NCBI GenBank assembly: GCA_028749475.1
Contig: JAQVWN010000005.1
Span: 1 to 64,000, forward strand
Direction of reading: 5' to 3'
From: Thomasclavelia sp.
GTDB taxonomy: Bacteria > Bacillota_I > Bacilli_A > Erysipelotrichales > Coprobacillaceae
Length of the DNA stretch: 64,000 nucleotides
Shown: in pieces, positions 54,509 through 63,622 of the stretch
Position numbering within the stretch: the stretch's first letter is position 1
How the letters are laid out: every line of letters begins with the position of its first letter
The notes under the pieces: generated by a model
What the model was told of the DNA's origin: nothing
Database searches by the model: none
The model's input: the letters and a program-made list of their open reading frames with translations, nothing else
Program-made: the position numbers and the translations under genes

Positions 54509-54831
54509 GAGTTAATGAAATTAAACAATTATCTTTTTTAAGAGTAATAGTTGATGGTAATGATAACGAAATTGAAGGAGTTTATATTGGTGATTTACTA
54601 AGTTTTGTAATGGCAAGTGGTAAAGAAGGCTGTTTGTGGTTAACTGTTCAAAAAAGTCTTAATGTTATTGCCGTTGCCCAGTTAAATGATTTTGCTGCCA
54701 TAATCTTCGTTCAAGATAGTTATCCTGATCAAGATACAATTGATAAAGCTAAAGAATTAAACATTTCCTTATTTGTTACAGATAAAGATGCTTATTCATT
54801 AGCTAAAGAGTTAACTGCTCTTGGTATTTAA
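54505..54831 (+). CDS. DRTGG-domain protein 2
   Basis: The 108-residue protein is a second short DRTGG-like domain (LSFVMASGKEGCLWLTVQ, AQLNDFAAIIFVQD, KELNISLFVTDKDAYSLAKEL). It overlaps the HydS-like gene (ATGA) and the PHP gene starts one base after its stop (TAATATG), indicating coupling. Ligand is unknown. Confidence 0.78.
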   Translation: MRVNEIKQLSFLRVIVDGNDNEIEGVYIGDLLSFVMASGKEGCLWLTVQKSLNVIAVAQLNDFAAIIFVQDSYPDQDTIDKAKELNISLFVTDKDAYSLAKELTALGI

Positions 54832-54832
54832 T

Positions 54833-55531
54833 ATGTATTATGACTTACATATTCATTCAGCCTTATCACCTTGTGGTGATAATACGATGACCATCAATAA
54901 TATTGTTAATATGGCTTATATTAAGGGATTAGATTTAATTGCTATTACTGATCATAATTCTATGCGTAATTTAACGTACTTAGATGAAGTTTGTCATAAA
55001 GAAATTGTTGATAGTAAGATTGATTATATTTATGGTGTTGAAATAGAAAGTAAAGAAAAAATTCATATCTTAGGCTATTTTAAAAAAGAGACTGATTTAA
55101 AACCAATTCAAGCTTGGCTTGATACTCATTTAAAGAAAGTTGATTTAGATGAAAATTATTATGGTGAAGAATTGGTACTTGATGAAGATGATAAAATCAT
55201 TGATAAAGAATGTTATTTACTAATTGAGTCTTTAGATATTGGAATTAAAGATATTATTCATAAAATTCATAGTTTTAATGGAATAGTCGTGTTAGCTCAT
55301 GTCCTTGCTAAAAAGTATGGATGTTATGAATACTTTAAAGATATTCCTGATTATTTAGATTATGATGCTTTAGAAGTAACATGTTTAAGAGAAATTGATG
55401 ATTGCCATCGATTATGTCCATCTACTAAAGATAAATTATTTTTAATTAATAGTGATGCCCATAATTTAGAAATGATTAATGAACCAATGTATCAAATAGA
55501 TAAAGATATATTAGATAGTTTATGGAGGTAG
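54833..55531 (+). CDS. PHP-domain phosphoesterase
   Basis: The 232-residue protein shows the PHP motifs: YDLHIHSALSPCGDN (HxH), AITDHNS (DH), VEIES, VLAHVL and a C-terminal NSDAHN. PHP enzymes bind two or three metals and hydrolyse nucleotides, histidinol phosphate or nucleic acids. In hydrogenase operons the substrate is unknown. Start ATG at 54833, coupled to the preceding stop. Confidence 0.85.
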   Translation: MYYDLHIHSALSPCGDNTMTINNIVNMAYIKGLDLIAITDHNSMRNLTYLDEVCHKEIVDSKIDYIYGVEIESKEKIHILGYFKKETDLKPIQAWLDTHLKKVDLDENYYGEELVLDEDDKIIDKECYLLIESLDIGIKDIIHKIHSFNGIVVLAHVLAKKYGCYEYFKDIPDYLDYDALEVTCLREIDDCHRLCPSTKDKLFLINSDAHNLEMINEPMYQIDKDILDSLWR

Positions 55532-55533
55532 TT

Positions 55534-56067
55534 ATGCCAGAAATTGCGATGAACATATTAGATATTGTTTACAACTCAATAAGAGCTAAAGCTACTTTAA
55601 TTAAGATTATCATTAACGATAGTATCAAGAATAATATAATTGATATTTTGGTAGAAGATAATGGTTGTGGAATGGATGAAGAAACATTAAAGAATGTTAC
55701 TAACCCCTTCTATACTACTAGAACTACTAGAAATGTTGGTTTAGGTATTCCCTTACTTAAAGAAAGTGCAATTAATACTGGTGGAAAGTTTAATATAAGT
55801 TCTATTAAAGGTTCTGGAACCAAAATAAGTTGTTCTTTTGTAAAAGACAATATCGATACTCCTGCTATGGGAGATATTGTTGAAACAATGATTACTTTAA
55901 TTCAAGGTGATGAAAATATCGATTATATTTTTGAATACAAAACAGATAAAAATGATTTTAAAATGAACACCAAAGAAATAAAAGAAATATTAGATGGTGT
56001 TGAAATAAATAAACCAGAGATTCTTCTTTGGTTAAAAGATTATATGAAAGAAGGTTTAAACCTATGA
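55534..56067 (+). CDS. GHKL ATPase 2
   Basis: The 177-residue protein has the HATPase N-box (LDIVYNSIRAKATLI), G1 DNGCGMDEE, F-box FYTTRTTR and G2 GLGIPLLKES. It is a stand-alone histidine-kinase-type ATPase domain without HisKA or sensor domain, plus a ~60-residue tail. The ATG at 55534 has GGAGG before it, inside the end of the PHP gene. Its stop overlaps the next start by ATGA. Confidence 0.85.
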   Translation: MPEIAMNILDIVYNSIRAKATLIKIIINDSIKNNIIDILVEDNGCGMDEETLKNVTNPFYTTRTTRNVGLGIPLLKESAINTGGKFNISSIKGSGTKISCSFVKDNIDTPAMGDIVETMITLIQGDENIDYIFEYKTDKNDFKMNTKEIKEILDGVEINKPEILLWLKDYMKEGLNL

Positions 56068-56432
56068 AATCATTAGAGGAGTTAAAAAAATTACGAGATC
56101 AGGCCCAGGACAATATGTCTATGCGAATAGACGATGATATTAAATATCGAGTTGTAGTTGGAATGGCTACCTGTGGTATTGCCGCTGGAGCAAGACCAGT
56201 ATTAAATACTCTCGTAGAAGAAGTAGCTAAAAGTAAACTACCAGTTAAAGTCCTTCAAACTGGATGTATTGGTATGTGTACATTAGAACCAATTGTAGAG
56301 GTTTATGACCAAGATGATAACAAGACTACTTATGTATTAGTTAATAGCGAAAAAGCTAAAGAAATTGTTGATAAACATTTAATACATGGTGAAGTCATTG
56401 ATGACTACACTGTTGGTAAATATAAACAATAA
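56064..56432 (+). CDS. thioredoxin-like (2Fe-2S) ferredoxin-domain protein
   Basis: The 122-residue protein belongs to the small ferredoxin family next to HydB (GMATCGIAAGARPVL and QTGCIGMCTLEPIVEV). Only three cysteines are present (Cys37, Cys68, Cys72), where a [2Fe-2S] of the NuoE type needs four; this appears to be usual in the family. It may pass electrons or act as regulator. Start ATG at 56064, with AAGAAGG upstream. Confidence 0.82.
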   Translation: MKSLEELKKLRDQAQDNMSMRIDDDIKYRVVVGMATCGIAAGARPVLNTLVEEVAKSKLPVKVLQTGCIGMCTLEPIVEVYDQDDNKTTYVLVNSEKAKEIVDKHLIHGEVIDDYTVGKYKQ

Positions 56433-56445
56433 AGCGGAGGTTACA

Positions 56446-58239
56446 ATGGAAAGAATACAAGTATTGGTATGTGCCGGAACAGGCTGTACAATTGGTAATT
56501 CAGGTGAATTAATTACTGAATTTGAAAAAGAAATAAAACATGCCGGATTAGAAAAAGAAGTAAAAGTACTTAGAACTGGATGTTTAGGATTATGTGGAGT
56601 TGGTCCAAACATTTCTATTTATCCAGATAATATTATTTATAAAGGTGTTAAAGTTGAAGATGTTAAAGAAATAGTTAGTGAACACTTTTATAAAGGACGT
56701 CCTGTTAAGAGATTAATGCTTAATGAGACTGATGAAGCTAGTGAAGAAATTCATGATATTAATAAAACAAAATTCTATGCTAAACAAAAAAGAATTGCTT
56801 TACATAATTGTGGGGTCATTGATCCTGAAAATATTAATGAATATATTGCCCAAGATGGTTATCTTGCCTTAGGTAATGTACTTACTAAAATGAAGCCTCA
56901 AGAAGTAGTTGATATCATTAAAGCCAGCGGTCTAAGAGGTCGTGGTGGTGGTGGTTTCCCTACTGGTACAAAATGGCAATTTGCTTTAAATGAAGCTGGA
57001 GATCAAAAGTATGTTATCTGTAATGCTGATGAAGGTGATCCTGGAGCATTTATGGATCGTTCTATTCTAGAAGGAAATCCTCATAGTGTTATCGAAGCAA
57101 TGGCGATTGCTGGATATGCAATTGGAGCTAACCATGGATATATCTATATTAGAGCTGAATATCCTATTGCGGTTGATCGTTTAAATACAGCTATCAAACA
57201 AGCTAGAGATTTAGGGTTACTTGGAGATAATATCTTTGATAGTGGATTTAATTTTGATTTGGAATTACGTCTTGGAGCAGGTGCATTTGTCTGTGGAGAA
57301 GAAACTGCTTTAATTCAATCTATCGAAGGTGAACGTGGAATGCCAAATCCAAAGCCTCCATTCCCTGCTCATAAGGGAGTTTGGGGTAAACCAACAATTA
57401 TTAATAACGTTGAAACCTATGCAAATATTGCTCAAATTATCTTAAATGGTAGTGATTGGTTTAGATCTATTGGAACAGAGAGTTCTCCTGGTACTAAAGT
57501 ATTTGCCTTAGGAGGTAAAATTACTAACACTGGTTTAGTAGAAGTACCAATGGGTACCACTTTAAGAGAAATTATTTATGAGATTGGTGGTGGCTGTCCA
57601 GATCACAAACAGTTCAAAGCTGTTCAAACTGGAGGACCTTCTGGTGGTTGTTTAACCGAATCTCAACTAGACACCCCAATTGGTTTTGATGAATTAATCA
57701 AACTAGGTTCAATGATGGGATCTGGAGGTATGATTGTTTTAGATGAAGATAACTGTATGGTTGATGTTGCTAGATTCTATATGGATTTTATTGTTGATGA
57801 ATCTTGTGGTAAATGTTCACCATGTCGTATTGGTACTAAACGATTATTAGAATTATTAAATAAAATATGTGATGGTGAAGGAACAATGGAAACATTGGAT
57901 GAACTTGAAACATTATGTAACACAATCAAAAATACTGCTTTATGTGGTTTAGGACAAACTGCTCCTAATCCAATTCTTTCAACTTTAAAACAATTTAAAG
58001 ATGAATATAAAGCGCATGTTATTGATAAAAAATGTCCTGCAGGTGTTTGTAAAGCTTTATTATCTTATGAAATTAATGAAGAAAAATGCCGTAAATGTGG
58101 TCTTTGTGCAAAACAATGTCCAGTTGGAGCTATTAGTGGTGAATTAGGTAAAGTTCCTTATCATATTGACCAAGAAAAATGTATTAAATGTGGTAACTGT
58201 ATGAAAGCTTGCCACTTTGATGTAATAGAAAGAAAGTAG
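56446..58239 (+). CDS. hydB: [FeFe] hydrogenase beta subunit, NuoF-like flavoprotein
   Basis: HydB holds FMN and the NAD(H) site and couples NADH to ferredoxin electrons. The 597-residue protein has an N-terminal [2Fe-2S] domain (CAGTGC at 9-14; GCLGLC at 45-50), the flavin/NAD region GLRGRGGGGFPTGTKW, the GDEGDPGAFMDR-type segment, SCGKCSPCRIGT for a [4Fe-4S], and a C-terminal pair of [4Fe-4S] motifs (CRKCGLCAKQCP; CIKCGNCMKAC). The ATG at 56446 follows GGAGG. hydA begins 11 bases after its stop. Confidence 0.96.
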   Translation: MERIQVLVCAGTGCTIGNSGELITEFEKEIKHAGLEKEVKVLRTGCLGLCGVGPNISIYPDNIIYKGVKVEDVKEIVSEHFYKGRPVKRLMLNETDEASEEIHDINKTKFYAKQKRIALHNCGVIDPENINEYIAQDGYLALGNVLTKMKPQEVVDIIKASGLRGRGGGGFPTGTKWQFALNEAGDQKYVICNADEGDPGAFMDRSILEGNPHSVIEAMAIAGYAIGANHGYIYIRAEYPIAVDRLNTAIKQARDLGLLGDNIFDSGFNFDLELRLGAGAFVCGEETALIQSIEGERGMPNPKPPFPAHKGVWGKPTIINNVETYANIAQIILNGSDWFRSIGTESSPGTKVFALGGKITNTGLVEVPMGTTLREIIYEIGGGCPDHKQFKAVQTGGPSGGCLTESQLDTPIGFDELIKLGSMMGSGGMIVLDEDNCMVDVARFYMDFIVDESCGKCSPCRIGTKRLLELLNKICDGEGTMETLDELETLCNTIKNTALCGLGQTAPNPILSTLKQFKDEYKAHVIDKKCPAGVCKALLSYEINEEKCRKCGLCAKQCPVGAISGELGKVPYHIDQEKCIKCGNCMKACHFDVIERK

Positions 58240-58250
58240 AGGTGAAGATA

Positions 58251-60002
58251 ATGTCAAAAATAAAAATGACCATTAATGGTCGCGAAGTAGAAGCTTATGA
58301 AGGACAAACCGTCTTAGAAGCTGCTAAGAATAATGGTATTCACATCCCTACTCTTTGTTACTTAAAGAATTATACTGGTACTGGCGCTTGTCGTGTTTGC
58401 CAAGTTGAAGTAGAAGGTGCTAGAACTTTATGTGCTGCTTGTGTTTACCCCGTAAGAGAAGGATTAGTAGTAAATACAAATAGTAAAAAAGCTTTGGATG
58501 CTCGTCGTAATATCGTTGAGTTAATTGTTTCAAATCACTCAAAGGATTGTTTATCTTGTATTCGTAATACTAACTGTGAACTTCAAAAACTATGTCAAGA
58601 ACTAGGTGTTAGAGAAGATGCTTATAAAGGAGAAAAAACTCCTCCTACTTTTGATGAAGTTGCCCCTGGTGTTGTAAGAAACACTTCTAAATGTGTACTT
58701 TGTGGAAGATGTATTGCAGCTTGTCAAAAACATCAAGGACTAGGAATTCTAGGATATATGAATCGTGGATTCAAAACTAAAGTTGGTCCAGTTTATGATA
58801 AGAGTTTGAATGATGTGGACTGTATGCAATGTGGTCAATGTATTAATGTTTGTCCTGTTGGTGCCTTACATGAAAAAGAAGAAGTTCATGATGTTATAAA
58901 CGCATTAAATGATCCTAAGAAGTTCGTTGTTGTTCAAACAGCTCCTGCTGTTAGAGCAAGTTTAGGAGAAGAATTTGGTCTTCCTATTGGTACTAATGTT
59001 ACAGGTAAGATGGCATCTGCATTAAAACTTGTCGGATTTGATCGAGTATATGATACAAATTTTGGAGCTGATTTAACTATTATGGAAGAAGGATACGAAT
59101 TCTTAAATAGAGTTAAAAATAATGGAGTACTTCCAATGATTACTTCATGTTCTCCTGGTTGGATAAATTATGTTGAACATGAATATCCTGAAATACTTGA
59201 TCATTTATCTTCATGTAAATCTCCTCACATGATGCTAGGAGCCATGATAAAATCTAGATTTGCTGAAGTCAATAAGATTGATCCTAAAGATATTTATACA
59301 GTTTCAATCATGCCTTGTACTGCTAAAAAAGGTGAAAAACTTAGAGAAGAAAATAAAGTAGATGGTGTTCAAGATGTTGATGCAGTTTTAACTACTAGAG
59401 AACTTGGTAAACTTATTAAAATGTATGGTATTAACTTCACAGAATTAAAAGATGGTGAATTTGATCAAGATCTATTTGGTGAATATTCTGGTGCTGGAGT
59501 TATCTTTGGTGCTAGTGGTGGAGTTATGGAAGCTGCTCTTAGAACAGTAGTTGATGTTTTAAGTGGTGAAGATTTAAACACTTTAGACTATCATCAAGTT
59601 CGTGGTGAAGTTGGTTTAAAAGAAGCTAGTTTAAAAGTTGGTGATTTAACTGTTAACGTTGCTGTTGCTAGTTCTATGAGTGTTGCAAAACCTTTATTAG
59701 ATGATATTAAAGAAGGTAAATCAAAATATCATTTTATTGAAATAATGGGATGTCCTGGAGGATGTGTTAATGGTGGTGGTCAATCATATGTTAACGCAAC
59801 TATTAGAAATAGTGGTTTTGATTATAAAACAGCTAGAGCTAAAGCTCTATATGATGAAGATGTTTCATTACCAGTCCGTAAATCTCATAAGAATAGCCAA
59901 ATTCAGCAATTATACAAAGACTATTTAGGTGAACCTAATAGTGAGAAGGCTCATCATTTATTACATACTCACTATACAAAAAAAGAACGTTTTAAATTTT
60001 AA
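58251..60002 (+). CDS. hydA: [FeFe] hydrogenase catalytic subunit
   Basis: HydA reduces protons to H2. The 583-residue protein has an N-terminal [2Fe-2S] (Cys36, 47, 50, 64), a His-ligated [4Fe-4S] (His96, Cys100, 103, 109), two ferredoxin clusters (Cys148-158 and Cys191-201), and the H-cluster motifs TSCSPGW (298-304), MPCTAKK (354-360) and MGCPGGCVNGGG (499-510). The Ser in the first motif is a variant known from bifurcating enzymes. GAGGTG precedes the ATG at 58251. It needs HydEFG maturases, not in this window. Confidence 0.97.
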   Translation: MSKIKMTINGREVEAYEGQTVLEAAKNNGIHIPTLCYLKNYTGTGACRVCQVEVEGARTLCAACVYPVREGLVVNTNSKKALDARRNIVELIVSNHSKDCLSCIRNTNCELQKLCQELGVREDAYKGEKTPPTFDEVAPGVVRNTSKCVLCGRCIAACQKHQGLGILGYMNRGFKTKVGPVYDKSLNDVDCMQCGQCINVCPVGALHEKEEVHDVINALNDPKKFVVVQTAPAVRASLGEEFGLPIGTNVTGKMASALKLVGFDRVYDTNFGADLTIMEEGYEFLNRVKNNGVLPMITSCSPGWINYVEHEYPEILDHLSSCKSPHMMLGAMIKSRFAEVNKIDPKDIYTVSIMPCTAKKGEKLREENKVDGVQDVDAVLTTRELGKLIKMYGINFTELKDGEFDQDLFGEYSGAGVIFGASGGVMEAALRTVVDVLSGEDLNTLDYHQVRGEVGLKEASLKVGDLTVNVAVASSMSVAKPLLDDIKEGKSKYHFIEIMGCPGGCVNGGGQSYVNATIRNSGFDYKTARAKALYDEDVSLPVRKSHKNSQIQQLYKDYLGEPNSEKAHHLLHTHYTKKERFKF

Positions 60003-60009
60003 TCTTAAA

Positions 60010-60039
60010 AGGGGGCGTTTAATTTGTTAAACACCCCCT
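60010..60039 (+). terminator. hairpin after hydA
   Basis: GGGGG-C-GTTTAA pairs with TTAAAC-A-CCCCC around a 4-nt loop, with one mismatched pair. The stem is GC-rich but the following T-tract is poor, so it may be a partial terminator or a mRNA-stabilising hairpin. Confidence 0.55.
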
Positions 60040-60071
60040 ATTTAAGTTAAAATATAACAAGGAGGGTTATA

Positions 60072-60977
60072 ATGAAAAGAATAATTAGTTTACTAATGGC
60101 CTTTGTAATGATGGTAGCGTTAGTTGGATGTTCTAGTAATTCATCATCTAAAAAAACAACAAAGAATTATAATGTAAAAGTATTAACACCTAGTGGAGCT
60201 CCTAGTTTAGCTTTTAGTGATTGTTATGAAAAGATTACTAAAAAAGGTTCTATTGAAGTAACAGATGGTACTGATTTACTTGTCTCTGAATTATCTAAAG
60301 GAGATAGTAGTGATTATGATATTATTGTTGCTCCTGTAAATCTTGGAGCAAAACTTATATCAGCTGGTAAAACTACATATAAAATAGCTGGTGTATTAAC
60401 ATGGGGAAATTTATATTTAGTTGGTACTAGTAAAGATGCTTTAAATAGTACTGGTGAACTTGCTTTATTTGGTGAAGGCGCTGTACCTCAAAAAGTCTAT
60501 GAATCTGCTGGAATCAAAACATCTCTTACACCTACTTACTACACTTCAGCAACTGGAGTTCAACAAGAACTTCTTTCTGGTAAAGCTCAAGTTGGTTTAC
60601 TTGCTGAGCCTCTAGCTACTGTTACTATTGCTAAAGGCAAAGAAAGTGGAAAAAATTTACAAGTAGTAAAGGATATGCAAACTGCTTATGGTAAGAATGG
60701 TTATCCTCAAGCTGCTGTATTTGTAAAAAGTTCTAAGAAGACTAAGGATGTAACAAGTGATCTTAAAAATTGGACTAATAATGGATATAAAAATCTTAAA
60801 TCTAAACTTGAAAAAATTGGTGCTGACAAATTAGGTTTACCTAATAATGAAGTAGCAATTAAAACAATCAAGAAACAAAATATTCATTATAAAGATGCAA
60901 GTAAATGCACTTCAGACATCAAAGATTTTCTTAAATTATTTAATATTAAATATACTAAAAGCATGTTAATTGATTAA
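60072..60977 (+). CDS. ABC transporter substrate-binding lipoprotein (NitT/TauT type)
   Basis: The 301-residue protein has a lipoprotein signal (LMAFVMMVALVGC, cleavage before Cys20) followed by a Ser/Lys linker, then a type 2 periplasmic-binding fold (VKVLTPSGAPSLAFSD; the LLSGKAQVGLLAEP segment). This is like the SsuA/TauA/ThiY families that bind sulfonates, taurine, nitrate or pyrimidine precursors. AAGGAGG precedes the ATG. The permease follows by 2 bases. Ligand unknown. Confidence 0.85.
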   Translation: MKRIISLLMAFVMMVALVGCSSNSSSKKTTKNYNVKVLTPSGAPSLAFSDCYEKITKKGSIEVTDGTDLLVSELSKGDSSDYDIIVAPVNLGAKLISAGKTTYKIAGVLTWGNLYLVGTSKDALNSTGELALFGEGAVPQKVYESAGIKTSLTPTYYTSATGVQQELLSGKAQVGLLAEPLATVTIAKGKESGKNLQVVKDMQTAYGKNGYPQAAVFVKSSKKTKDVTSDLKNWTNNGYKNLKSKLEKIGADKLGLPNNEVAIKTIKKQNIHYKDASKCTSDIKDFLKLFNIKYTKSMLID

Positions 60978-60979
60978 TA

Positions 60980-61696
60980 ATGAAAAGAATTATTTCTTTT
61001 GGAATATTAATTATAGTATGGGAAATAATAGGAATTATCATTGGTAATTCCTTTATTCTTCCTTTACCTTTAGATGTCTTGGAAGCAATGTATAATTTAA
61101 TTATTGATAAAACATTTGTTTTATCAATCTCACTTACTATTATTAGAGCTCTTATTACTGTTTTAGTAAGTATTATTTTTGGTATTGGTCTTGGTTTGTT
61201 ATCATATTTAAAAAAATCATTATCAGGATATATATCTCCGATTATGACTTTTATTCAGACTATTCCTCAAATATCATATATTATTATATTATTATTTATT
61301 CTTCCACCTAAGTTTTCAATAATTGCAATTGTATTTCTACTTGTAATGCCAATCTTTTATTTTTCTTCACTTAATGGATTAAATAATATTGATAGTGAAC
61401 TTTTGGATATAATTGCTTTATATCATCAACCTTTACTGTTTAATATTTTTAAAATCTATTTACCTTTAATTAAAGGTTATATTTCAAGTAGTATTGAAAC
61501 AAGTATTCCTTTATCTTTTAAAGCTACTGTTATGAGTGAAATATTTGTTTCATCAACTATCGGAATAGGAAAACAATTATATTTAGCTAGAATAAATATT
61601 GATATTACTATAGTATTTGCAATTACATTATGGATGGTAATAATCACTCAATTACTATCAATAATATTTATGCATATAAAAAGACATATTCTATAA
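60980..61696 (+). CDS. ABC transporter permease (SsuC/TauC-like)
   Basis: The 238-residue protein has five or six hydrophobic helices and a degenerate EAA loop (LNNIDSELLDIIALYHQP, instead of the EAA...G motif), in the style of SsuC/TauC permeases. It follows the binding protein gene, with the ATPase gene missing from the pair. It ends at a terminator that overlaps its last codons. Substrate unknown. Confidence 0.8.
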   Translation: MKRIISFGILIIVWEIIGIIIGNSFILPLPLDVLEAMYNLIIDKTFVLSISLTIIRALITVLVSIIFGIGLGLLSYLKKSLSGYISPIMTFIQTIPQISYIIILLFILPPKFSIIAIVFLLVMPIFYFSSLNGLNNIDSELLDIIALYHQPLLFNIFKIYLPLIKGYISSSIETSIPLSFKATVMSEIFVSSTIGIGKQLYLARINIDITIVFAITLWMVIITQLLSIIFMHIKRHIL

Positions 61697-61725
61697 GTTT
61701 AATGTTTATAGTCATATGTCTTTTT
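61678..61725. terminator. bidirectional terminator inside both coding ends
   Basis: An outer 12-bp stem AAAAAGACATAT / ATATGTCTTTTT plus an inner stem CTATAA / TTATAG forms a long hairpin. The stop codons of both convergent genes lie in it and T-runs follow on both strands. Confidence 0.85.
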
Positions 61726-62223
61726 AATATGCTTAATTGTTTCATCTAAAGTATGTGTCGATAAATATGTCAGCATTTCTTTAATTTGAGAATCTGTAAC
61801 TTCATTAATTACATAGTAATGATGAGTCTTATTATAATAATCTAACGGAGCTTGATTATTAAAATCCTTTCCTCGATAGACCATTGTTGCACCAACACGA
61901 TCACAGAACATCTCTACAACGTAATTTAAGGGCATTGGAGCAGCAGTTACCCCATTCGAAGTAAAGTCTACCCAATATTCCCAATGGTGCTTATTTCGAC
62001 CTTTATGATGCAACCAGGCTGTGCAGTATCCTTTCTCTTGCCTTTCTAGAGAATTAGGAGATCGTGTTCCACTCCAATACTTAGCTCCAGTCTTAAGTTC
62101 GGTAATTGAATATTTCGATAAATCATGTAATAACCCTTGTTTTATTAAGCCAAATCTAAAACATAGAGTTGTTACATAGTACTTATGTTTAGTAATTGTT
62201 TTTAAATGATGAAATAATTTCAC
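61699..62223 (-). CDS. DUF5662 family protein
   Basis: The 174-residue protein has the His/Asp-rich pattern of DUF5662: GLLHDLSKYS, WLHHKGRNKHHWEYW and NYVVEMFCDRVG. The HD-like arrangement suggests metal binding and possibly phosphohydrolase activity, but function is unknown. It follows scpB by one base, so co-transcription with the condensin genes is likely. No signal peptide. Confidence 0.75.
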   Translation of the reverse strand: MKLFHHLKTITKHKYYVTTLCFRFGLIKQGLLHDLSKYSITELKTGAKYWSGTRSPNSLERQEKGYCTAWLHHKGRNKHHWEYWVDFTSNGVTAAPMPLNYVVEMFCDRVGATMVYRGKDFNNQAPLDYYNKTHHYYVINEVTDSQIKEMLTYLSTHTLDETIKHIKKTYDYKH

Positions 62224-62224
62224 T

Positions 62225-62833
62225 TTAGTTTACACTATCCTCTTTATTAGATTCATCGTTAGATGTTTCTTTATCTTGATATCTAGTATCAAAAATATCT
62301 TCATTGTCACCAGTTTCCACAATATCTTCTAGTTCTGGTAATTCATCTAAAGATGTAAGACCAAAGGCATCCATAAATTCGTCAGTTACTCCATAAAGAA
62401 TTGGAGTGCCTGGAGTTTCTTCTCTACCAACTTCTTTTATTAAAGCTTTAGCTACTAGTTTTCTAATCATCGCATCACAGCCAACTCCCCTAATATCCTC
62501 AACTGCAGTTCTAGTGATTGGTTGGTTATAAGCTATAATAGCTAGTGTTTCTAAAGCTGCATTAGATAAGTTAGCTTTAGTTTGTTCAACTAGTTTTTGA
62601 TAATAAATAAAGTATTCAGGGTTGGTAGCCAATTTATATCGATGACCAAAGTCAACGATATTTAAGCCATTTAAACTTCGATCATTATAAGTTTGAATAA
62701 ATTCATCCATTAATTCAGTTGTTTCTTTTTTAGATAATTCTAATACTCCTGAAAGTTCTTTAATATCTATTCCATCACTTCCGACTAAGTAAAGAATACC
62801 TTCAATAATACTTAACATTTTGTTTTTATCCAT
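62225..62833 (-). CDS. scpB: segregation and condensation protein B
   Basis: ScpB forms the condensin complex with ScpA and SMC. The 202-residue protein has two winged-helix domains (EGILYLVGSDGIDIKELS; AALETLAIIAYNQPITRTAVEDIRGV) and an acidic C-terminal tail. The start at 62833 follows GGAGG within the end of scpA. It overlaps scpA by 8 bases. Confidence 0.95.
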   Translation of the reverse strand: MDKNKMLSIIEGILYLVGSDGIDIKELSGVLELSKKETTELMDEFIQTYNDRSLNGLNIVDFGHRYKLATNPEYFIYYQKLVEQTKANLSNAALETLAIIAYNQPITRTAVEDIRGVGCDAMIRKLVAKALIKEVGREETPGTPILYGVTDEFMDAFGLTSLDELPELEDIVETGDNEDIFDTRYQDKETSNDESNKEDSVN

Positions 62834-63560
62834 TGATTGTAGCCTCCACATATATTTCATCAAATAAACTATCTTGTTTAATCATTACTTCTTTATCTTT
62901 AGCAAGTACTAAAACAGCTAAAAATGTTACTATACAATATATCCGATCAGTACTTTCAAATAAATCTTCAAACTTTACTGTCTTATTTACTCTTCCTTTA
63001 AGGAAGTTTTTTATTTCTTCGGTTCTTTGATCAATAGAAATAATCGGTTTAGCTATATGAGTATCTAAAGGTTTAGATAAAGCTTTTCTTTGATACATTC
63101 TTTGCATTGCTTTCATTAAATCATATACTTCTAATCCTTCTGGAATCATATCAGAAGTATCAACAACATACTCATCCATCCCTTCAGATGGCTTAATAAT
63201 AATTTCTGATCTTTTATCGTATGACTCTTTAAAATCATCTAAAACATCTTTATATTTTTTATATTCTATTAATCTTCTAATTAATTGTTGTCGTGGATCT
63301 TCTTTATATTCATCATCTATTTCTACCTCTTCCTTAGGAATAAGCATCTTAGATTTCATTTCAATCAGATTAGCGGCCATAACTAAGTATTCAGACATGA
63401 CTTCAAGCTGAGACGATTCCATCGCATGAATATATTCTAGATATTGGTTTGTTATTACTGATAATTCTAAAGTCTCTAAATCCATTTCTTTTTCCTTAAT
63501 TAAGTGTAAAAGTAAATCTAAAGGTCCTTGAAAATCATCGAGCATTACTTGATATTCCAT
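62826..63560 (-). CDS. scpA: segregation and condensation protein A
   Basis: ScpA is the kleisin that bridges SMC heads. The 244-residue protein has the N-terminal FQGPLDLLLHLIKEKEMD, LVMAANLIEMKSKMLIP and a C-terminal winged helix with VTFLAVLVLAK. AGGATT-type ribosome site upstream. It precedes scpB. Confidence 0.95.
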   Translation of the reverse strand: MEYQVMLDDFQGPLDLLLHLIKEKEMDLETLELSVITNQYLEYIHAMESSQLEVMSEYLVMAANLIEMKSKMLIPKEEVEIDDEYKEDPRQQLIRRLIEYKKYKDVLDDFKESYDKRSEIIIKPSEGMDEYVVDTSDMIPEGLEVYDLMKAMQRMYQRKALSKPLDTHIAKPIISIDQRTEEIKNFLKGRVNKTVKFEDLFESTDRIYCIVTFLAVLVLAKDKEVMIKQDSLFDEIYVEATING

Positions 63561-63593
63561 GTAAATCCTCCGAGTTAGATTATATCATAAATA

Positions 63594-63622
63594 AAACTAG
63601 ACATCTATAAGATGTCTAGTTT
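63594..63622 (-). terminator. terminator of the FolT-like gene
   Basis: A 13-bp inverted repeat AAACTAGACATCT / AGATGTCTAGTTT with a 3-nt loop and a T-run on the minus strand. The stop codon of the FolT-like gene lies within it. Confidence 0.88.
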
